From: Woeseiaceae bacterium
GTDB taxonomy: Bacteria; Pseudomonadota; Gammaproteobacteria; Steroidobacterales; Woeseiaceae
Assembly (NCBI GenBank): GCA_024640345.1
Contig: JAHEFD010000022.1
Location: 1-37,953, forward strand
Reading direction: 5' to 3'
DNA: 37,953 nucleotides
Shown: positions 33,701-37,953 of the stretch, piece by piece
Layout of the letters: the number at the start of each line of letters is the position of its first letter
How positions within the stretch are numbered: position 1 is the first letter of the stretch
Notes under the pieces: generated by a model
Databases searched by the model: none
The model's input: the letters and a program-made list of their open reading frames with translations, nothing else
What the model was told of the DNA's origin: nothing
Made by a program: the position numbers and the translations under genes

Positions 33701-35218
33701 CTACATCGTTGGCATCGAGAAATCCGCGCCTGAGCGAATACCGGTAGGCCATCTCGAGGTAACTGTTTTCAGGCGGGTATAAAAGCGCACGCCCTCCATT
33801 CCATAAATCGACATATCACCGAAAAGAGAGCGTTTCCAACCGCCAAAGCTGTGGAATGCCAGCGGCACCGGGATCGGGACGTTTATCCCCACCATGCCAA
33901 CTTCAATACCATGGGCAAATTCGCGGGCCGCGTCGCCATCGCGTGTGAATATCGCAGTGCCGTTGCCATATTCATGCTCATTGATCAGTCGGATCGCTTC
34001 GTCGAAAGTATCGACGCGAACCATGGTCAACACCGGGCCGAAAATCTCCTCCCGGTAAACCCTCATATCGGCTGTCGCGTGGTCGAACAACGTTGGCCCA
34101 AGGAAATAACCCGGAGAATCAGTGATGGCATGAGTTCGACCATCGACGACAACTGACGCGCCCTCCTCCTCGCCGATATCGATATAGGAGCGCACTTTGT
34201 CGCGATGCTCCGCTGTAATGAGCGGGCCCATATCGTTGTTGTTGTCCATGCCCGAGCCAATTTTCAATGCGTCAATTTTTGGCAACAATTTGTCGAGCAG
34301 CGGTTCCGCCGCATCGCCCACAGCGACGATCGCCGATATCGCCATGCAACGTTCACCTGCTGAACCATAGCCAGCGCCGACCAATGCGTCGGCAGCCTGG
34401 TCCATATCCGCATCCGGGAGAACAACGAGATGGTTCTTCGCCCCGCCAAGTGCCTGCACCCGCTTGCCATTTGTCGAAGCTGTTTTGTAAACGTGTTCAG
34501 CAACCGGTGTCGATCCAACGAAACTTACTGCAGCTACCCTGTCGTCGTTCAACAGGGAATTAACGGCAACGTGATCGCCCTGGACGACATTGAAAACACC
34601 GGGAGGTAATCCCGCCTCGGCAAGGAGCTCGGCCCACTTCAGCGAGCAACCGGGATCCTTCTCGGAAGGCTTCAATATGAATGTGTTGCCGCAGGCGATC
34701 GCCAGCGGAAACATCCATAACGGAACCATAGCCGGGAAATTGAATGGCGTGATACCGACACAGACACCGACCGGCTGGCGCATTGAATAGCAGTCCACGC
34801 CGGATCCTACCTGGTCGTTGTACTCGCCCTTGATGAGGTGAGGAATGCCACATGCAAATTCGACGACTTCCAGTCCGCGCTGAATAGAGCCGTCAGCATC
34901 GTGCAGGACCTTCCCGTGTTCCTGCGTGATCAGCGCCGCGATCTCCGCCCGGTCTCGTTCGATCAGTTCTTTCAGCCTGAACATGACCCTCGCACGACGC
35001 AGCACCGACGTGCCGGACCATCCAGGTAATGCTGCCCTTGCAGACGCAAGCGCCGCATCGACGTCAGCCTCGGATGACATCACGACCCGGGCACATTTTT
35101 CACCGGTCGCTGAGTCGAACACATCGGCCCAGCGATCGGATTGCGCTTCCTGTATCTCGCCGTTGATCCAGTTGGATACGTTTCGGACGATACCTGCGTT
35201 AGGAGCTTTTTCTGCCAT
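33701..35218 (-). CDS. mmsA: CoA-acylating methylmalonate/malonate-semialdehyde dehydrogenase
   Basis: This aldehyde dehydrogenase converts malonate semialdehyde to acetyl-CoA, or methylmalonate semialdehyde to propionyl-CoA, with NAD and CoA and loss of CO2. The 505-residue protein has the catalytic cysteine C291 in GSAGERCMA and the cofactor segment ITPFNFPAMVPLWMFPLA. The general-base glutamate found in ordinary aldehyde dehydrogenases is absent; that segment reads QALGGAKNH, the hallmark of the CoA-dependent class. GINVPIPVPLAFHSFGGWK near the C-terminus is also typical. It is the last gene of a three-gene operon, 15 bases after the aminotransferase, which suggests the malonate semialdehyde role in beta-alanine breakdown (compare bauC). 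Confidence 0.95.
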   Translation of the reverse strand: MAEKAPNAGIVRNVSNWINGEIQEAQSDRWADVFDSATGEKCARVVMSSEADVDAALASARAALPGWSGTSVLRRARVMFRLKELIERDRAEIAALITQEHGKVLHDADGSIQRGLEVVEFACGIPHLIKGEYNDQVGSGVDCYSMRQPVGVCVGITPFNFPAMVPLWMFPLAIACGNTFILKPSEKDPGCSLKWAELLAEAGLPPGVFNVVQGDHVAVNSLLNDDRVAAVSFVGSTPVAEHVYKTASTNGKRVQALGGAKNHLVVLPDADMDQAADALVGAGYGSAGERCMAISAIVAVGDAAEPLLDKLLPKIDALKIGSGMDNNNDMGPLITAEHRDKVRSYIDIGEEEGASVVVDGRTHAITDSPGYFLGPTLFDHATADMRVYREEIFGPVLTMVRVDTFDEAIRLINEHEYGNGTAIFTRDGDAAREFAHGIEVGMVGINVPIPVPLAFHSFGGWKRSLFGDMSIYGMEGVRFYTRLKTVTSRWPTGIRSGADFSMPTM

Positions 35219-35233
35219 CAGTCTGATCCTGTT

Positions 35234-36571
35234 CTATTGTGCGCGTAACGCAGTTCGTACCGATTCAATCACGGTTTCGATCTCTGCCTTGCTGATGATC
35301 AGCGGCGGTGAAAATGCGAGCGTATCGCCTGTTGTACGGATGATTACGCCGTTATCGAAACACTCGCGGAAAATCGACATCGCACGGGCCGTTGGCTGTC
35401 CTTCTATGCCCTGCAATTCAACGGCACCGATCAGGCCGAAATTTCGAACGTCGATTACGTTAGGCTCGCCTTTCAGGCTGTGCAATGCGTCAGCAAAATG
35501 CTCTTCCATTTCCCGCGCACGATCGAACAGTCCTTCTCCCTGGTAAACGTCCATGGTAGCCACACCGGCGGCCGCCGCGAGCGGATGACCAGAGTAGGTA
35601 TAACCGTGGAAGAATTCGATCGCGCCTTCCGGACCCGTCATGAACGTGTCGTAGATATGCTTCGATGCCAGGACCGCGCCCATTGGAACCGTGCCACTGG
35701 TCAGGCCTTTCGCCGTGGTCATCAGGTCTGGCGTGACGCCAAACCGGGCGGCGCCAAAAGAATCGCCGGTGCGACCGAATCCGCAGATGACCTCGTCGAA
35801 TATGAGGAGCACGCCGTGCTTGTCGCAAATCTCGCGGATGCGCTTCAAGTATCCCTCAGGGGGGAGAAGCACGCCAGCAGAGCCTGCGATCGGCTCGATA
35901 ATGACAGCCGCAACGTTCGACGCGTCATGCAATGCAATAATGTTTTCGAGTTCGTCGGCCAGGTGTGCGCCCCACTGCGGCAGTCCACGGGAAAAGGCGT
36001 TGTGCTCCAGGTTATGCGTGTGTGGCAGGTGATCGACACCTGGCAGCATTGACCCGAACATCTTTCGATTGGGCGACAAGCCGCCAACGGAGATCCCGCC
36101 AAAACCGACACCGTGATAGCCCTTTTCACGTCCGATCAATCGGGTTCGCGAGCCTTCACCGCGAGTCCGGTGATAGGCGAGTGCCATCTTCAGTGCCGTA
36201 TCAACCGCTTCAGAGCCCGAATTAACAAAGAACGCGTAGTCAATCCCATCCGGTGCAATTTCTGTCAACCGGTTTGCCAGTTCGAATGCTTTCGGGTGGC
36301 CGAGCTGGAACGCCATCGAGTAATCGAGCACCTCGGCCTGGCTCTTGATCGCTTCAACGATCTTCGGATGGCAATGACCGGCATTACAACACCAGAGGCC
36401 CGCTACGGCGTCCAGCAATTTCTTGCCCTCAGTCGTATAGCAGTGCATACCCTCCGCGCGTGAAATCATCCGCGGATTCTGTTTGAAATAACGATTGCCG
36501 GTAAACGGCATCCAGTAGGACTCCAGGTCCGGCAATGCAGATGTGATTTGTCTTACTGTGTTGTCAGTCAT
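35234..36571 (-). CDS. Omega-amino acid (beta-alanine):pyruvate aminotransferase, class III
   Basis: The 445-residue PLP enzyme belongs to class III aminotransferases. The PLP lysine is K288 in TTAKGLTSGT, the aspartate that holds the pyridine nitrogen lies in LLIFDEVICGFGRTG, and the phosphate-binding region is NSGSEAVDTALKMA. The N-terminal ESYWMPFTGNRYFK and the segments MFGSMLPGVDHLPH and FFHGYTYSGHP strongly resemble Pseudomonas beta-alanine:pyruvate aminotransferase. The product from beta-alanine would be malonate semialdehyde, the substrate of the adjacent downstream dehydrogenase. Putrescine or another omega-amine is an alternative donor. The gene lies 18 bases after the FAD oxidase. 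Confidence 0.93.
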   Translation of the reverse strand: MTDNTVRQITSALPDLESYWMPFTGNRYFKQNPRMISRAEGMHCYTTEGKKLLDAVAGLWCCNAGHCHPKIVEAIKSQAEVLDYSMAFQLGHPKAFELANRLTEIAPDGIDYAFFVNSGSEAVDTALKMALAYHRTRGEGSRTRLIGREKGYHGVGFGGISVGGLSPNRKMFGSMLPGVDHLPHTHNLEHNAFSRGLPQWGAHLADELENIIALHDASNVAAVIIEPIAGSAGVLLPPEGYLKRIREICDKHGVLLIFDEVICGFGRTGDSFGAARFGVTPDLMTTAKGLTSGTVPMGAVLASKHIYDTFMTGPEGAIEFFHGYTYSGHPLAAAAGVATMDVYQGEGLFDRAREMEEHFADALHSLKGEPNVIDVRNFGLIGAVELQGIEGQPTARAMSIFRECFDNGVIIRTTGDTLAFSPPLIISKAEIETVIESVRTALRAQ

Positions 36572-36589
36572 GACTGAGCTCCTGATATA

Positions 36590-37879
36590 TCAGAGAATTT
36601 CTTTAAGCCTGAAATAAAGCATGCCAAACGCTAACGCCGGATTGGCAAACCATTTGCCACCTGGAAGTTTCCAGTGACGGATTTTTTCGAATACGTCGAA
36701 CCGCTCCATGTCACCGCTGATCGCGTCGGCGAGAATCTGCCCTGCGATATGGGTCGGTGCTACACCATGGCCCGAGTAACCTTGTGCGTACCAGGTATTT
36801 CCCTGGATTCGGCCGAACTGAGGTACGCGCCTGATCGCAATTGCAATGTAACCGCCCCATTCGTAATCTATTCTCGCTCGTTGCAACTGCGGAAATACCT
36901 TGAGCATGTTGGGTCGAATTGCGTTGGTGATGTTTTTCGGGTGCCGCCCTGAATAATTGCATAGCCCGCCGAACAACATGCGCTTGTCGGCAGAAAGCCT
37001 GAAATAGTTCAATCCGACACGCTGGTCGCAAACCGCCATGTCCTGGGGCAGCAGTTCGTGAGCAAGTTCGGCATCCAGTGGTTCCGTAGCAATAATGTAG
37101 CTGCCAGCCGGAATTACCTTTCCGTATAACTTCGGTTCTGATTTTCCAAGATAGGCGTTGCCTGCCAGCACCACTTTCTTCGCGTGAACGACACCATCGG
37201 CGGTTACGACTCGCGGTTTGTCTCCATGAATGATCCTGGTGACATGGGATTGTTCGAAAATCCTCGCACCCTGCTCTTCAGCGGCGCGCGCCTCCCCGAT
37301 GCACAGATTCAACGGGTGCAGATGGCCATTACCGCGATTCGTCATGCCCCCGACATAAATATCCGATCCAACGAACGTATGCATGTCTTCTCTGGAAACC
37401 AGTTCCATTTTATGAGGATAGTCGAGTGCCTTCTTCCGCTCGACTTCGGACGCAAAATAATCCAGGTCTCCCTGGTTCAGTGCGACGTCCAGAAAGCCGA
37501 ATTTTAAATCACAATTAATCGAGTACTTTTCGATCCTCTCCAGCACAACTTCGCGAGCATCGATCCCGATCTTGCGAACAGTTTCGGCCGCCTCGCTTCC
37601 ATACTTTCGACCAATCTCATTGATCTTCTCAACCTCGACGATGCCGTCAATCAGCTGCCCGCCGTTTCTGCCTGAAGCACCCCAGCCAACCCGGTTACCC
37701 TCAATCAACGCGACGTCATAGCCGCGTTCAACGAGATGCAGCGCCGTCGAAACACCGGTAAATCCCGCACCCACGACGGCTACGTCACAGCGCTGTTCGC
37801 CGACCAGCCTGGGGTAGTTCGTCTTCCAGTTTGCCGTCGCTGCGTAGTAGGAGCCGGTATGTTCAGTTGTTTCCTGCAT
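36590..37879 (-). CDS. FAD-dependent amine oxidase, PuuB/PauB-like (gamma-glutamylpolyamine oxidase family)
   Basis: This 429-residue DAO-fold flavoprotein has the dinucleotide-binding loop VAVVGAGFTGVSTALHL at about 33-49. The flavin-contacting VGWGASGRNGGQLIDGI follows near residue 63. A substrate-domain stretch contains GGMTNRGNGHLHPLNLC, and the C-terminal FAD segment is YAQGYSGHGVAPTHIAGQ. The N-terminal SYYAATANWKTNYPRLVGEQRCDVAVV pattern (split by family-conserved YP and D residues) is characteristic of PuuB/PauB and related oxidases. These act on gamma-glutamylputrescine or other amines, giving an aldehyde, ammonia and H2O2. It is the first gene of the operon with the aminotransferase and mmsA. 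A ligase such as PuuA would be expected nearby, but the window ends 74 bases upstream. Confidence 0.9.
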   Translation of the reverse strand: MQETTEHTGSYYAATANWKTNYPRLVGEQRCDVAVVGAGFTGVSTALHLVERGYDVALIEGNRVGWGASGRNGGQLIDGIVEVEKINEIGRKYGSEAAETVRKIGIDAREVVLERIEKYSINCDLKFGFLDVALNQGDLDYFASEVERKKALDYPHKMELVSREDMHTFVGSDIYVGGMTNRGNGHLHPLNLCIGEARAAEEQGARIFEQSHVTRIIHGDKPRVVTADGVVHAKKVVLAGNAYLGKSEPKLYGKVIPAGSYIIATEPLDAELAHELLPQDMAVCDQRVGLNYFRLSADKRMLFGGLCNYSGRHPKNITNAIRPNMLKVFPQLQRARIDYEWGGYIAIAIRRVPQFGRIQGNTWYAQGYSGHGVAPTHIAGQILADAISGDMERFDVFEKIRHWKLPGGKWFANPALAFGMLYFRLKEIL

Positions 37880-37953
37880 AGCCAGCCAGAGTACTGTAAG
37901 GCGGAAAAGTTAACAATATTTAAACAATTGAATTTAACTCTTTGTTTTTATTA
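37880..37953 (-). promoter_or_regulatory. AT-rich upstream region of the amine-catabolism operon
   Basis: The bases upstream of the oxidase start are much richer in A and T than the rest of the window, including GTTAAC and TTTAAA-type tracts. This is the expected promoter position for the three-gene operon. I cannot assign -35 and -10 boxes with confidence, and the region is cut by the window edge. Confidence 0.4.

Overview
This 38-kb window is chromosomal DNA of moderately high GC with dense protein-coding genes on both strands. I see no rRNA, tRNA, CRISPR array, insertion sequence or prophage. The gene set (ZapE, a 180-kDa-class NAD-glutamate dehydrogenase, GlnS, Zur, TesB, paired acyl-CoA dehydrogenases, a large TonB-dependent receptor) fits a heterotrophic gammaproteobacterium. 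A marine or sediment lineage such as Woeseiaceae or Steroidobacterales is my inference, not something the sequence proves.

Layout. 1-7.3 kb (+): the 3' part of zapE, a MarR regulator, the giant NAD-glutamate dehydrogenase and gpmA. 7.3-10.6 kb (-): an acyl-CoA ligase / short-chain dehydrogenase-like / TesB thioesterase operon. 10.9-13.5 kb (+): a TonB-dependent receptor ending in a clear intrinsic terminator. 13.6-15.9 kb: a 56-residue membrane protein (-), a cysteine synthase fused to a glutaredoxin domain (+), and a MaoC-type hydratase (-). 16.2-19.7 kb: a MocA-like nucleotidyltransferase (+) facing a compact molybdenum-cofactor operon moaA-moaC-mobA-moaD-moaE (-). 19.9-23.8 kb (+): two adjacent acyl-CoA dehydrogenases, a queuosine-precursor transporter and a SAM hydroxide adenosyltransferase. 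24.0-26.3 kb (-): zur and glnS, with a duplicated glnS 3' end just downstream. 26.4-31.9 kb (+): thrS, then a 1092-residue protein joining two receiver-like domains to a membrane-anchored TonB C-terminus. 32.0-33.7 kb: a TetR regulator (+) convergent with xdhC (-). 33.7-37.9 kb (-): an operon for amine / beta-alanine catabolism (FAD amine oxidase, omega-amino acid aminotransferase, CoA-acylating semialdehyde dehydrogenase).

How the genes work together. Several blocks channel carbon to acyl-CoA and acetyl-CoA: the acyl-CoA ligase, dehydrogenase pair, MaoC hydratase, thioesterase, and the amine operon ending in a CoA-dependent dehydrogenase. The Moco operon, MocA and XdhC together could supply both MGD-type and xanthine-oxidase-type molybdoenzymes, although no molybdoenzyme lies in the window. 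The most unusual gene is the receiver-receiver-TM-helical repeat-TonB fusion. Other notable items are the cysteine synthase-glutaredoxin fusion, an SDR that has lost its catalytic residues, and the glnS tail duplication.
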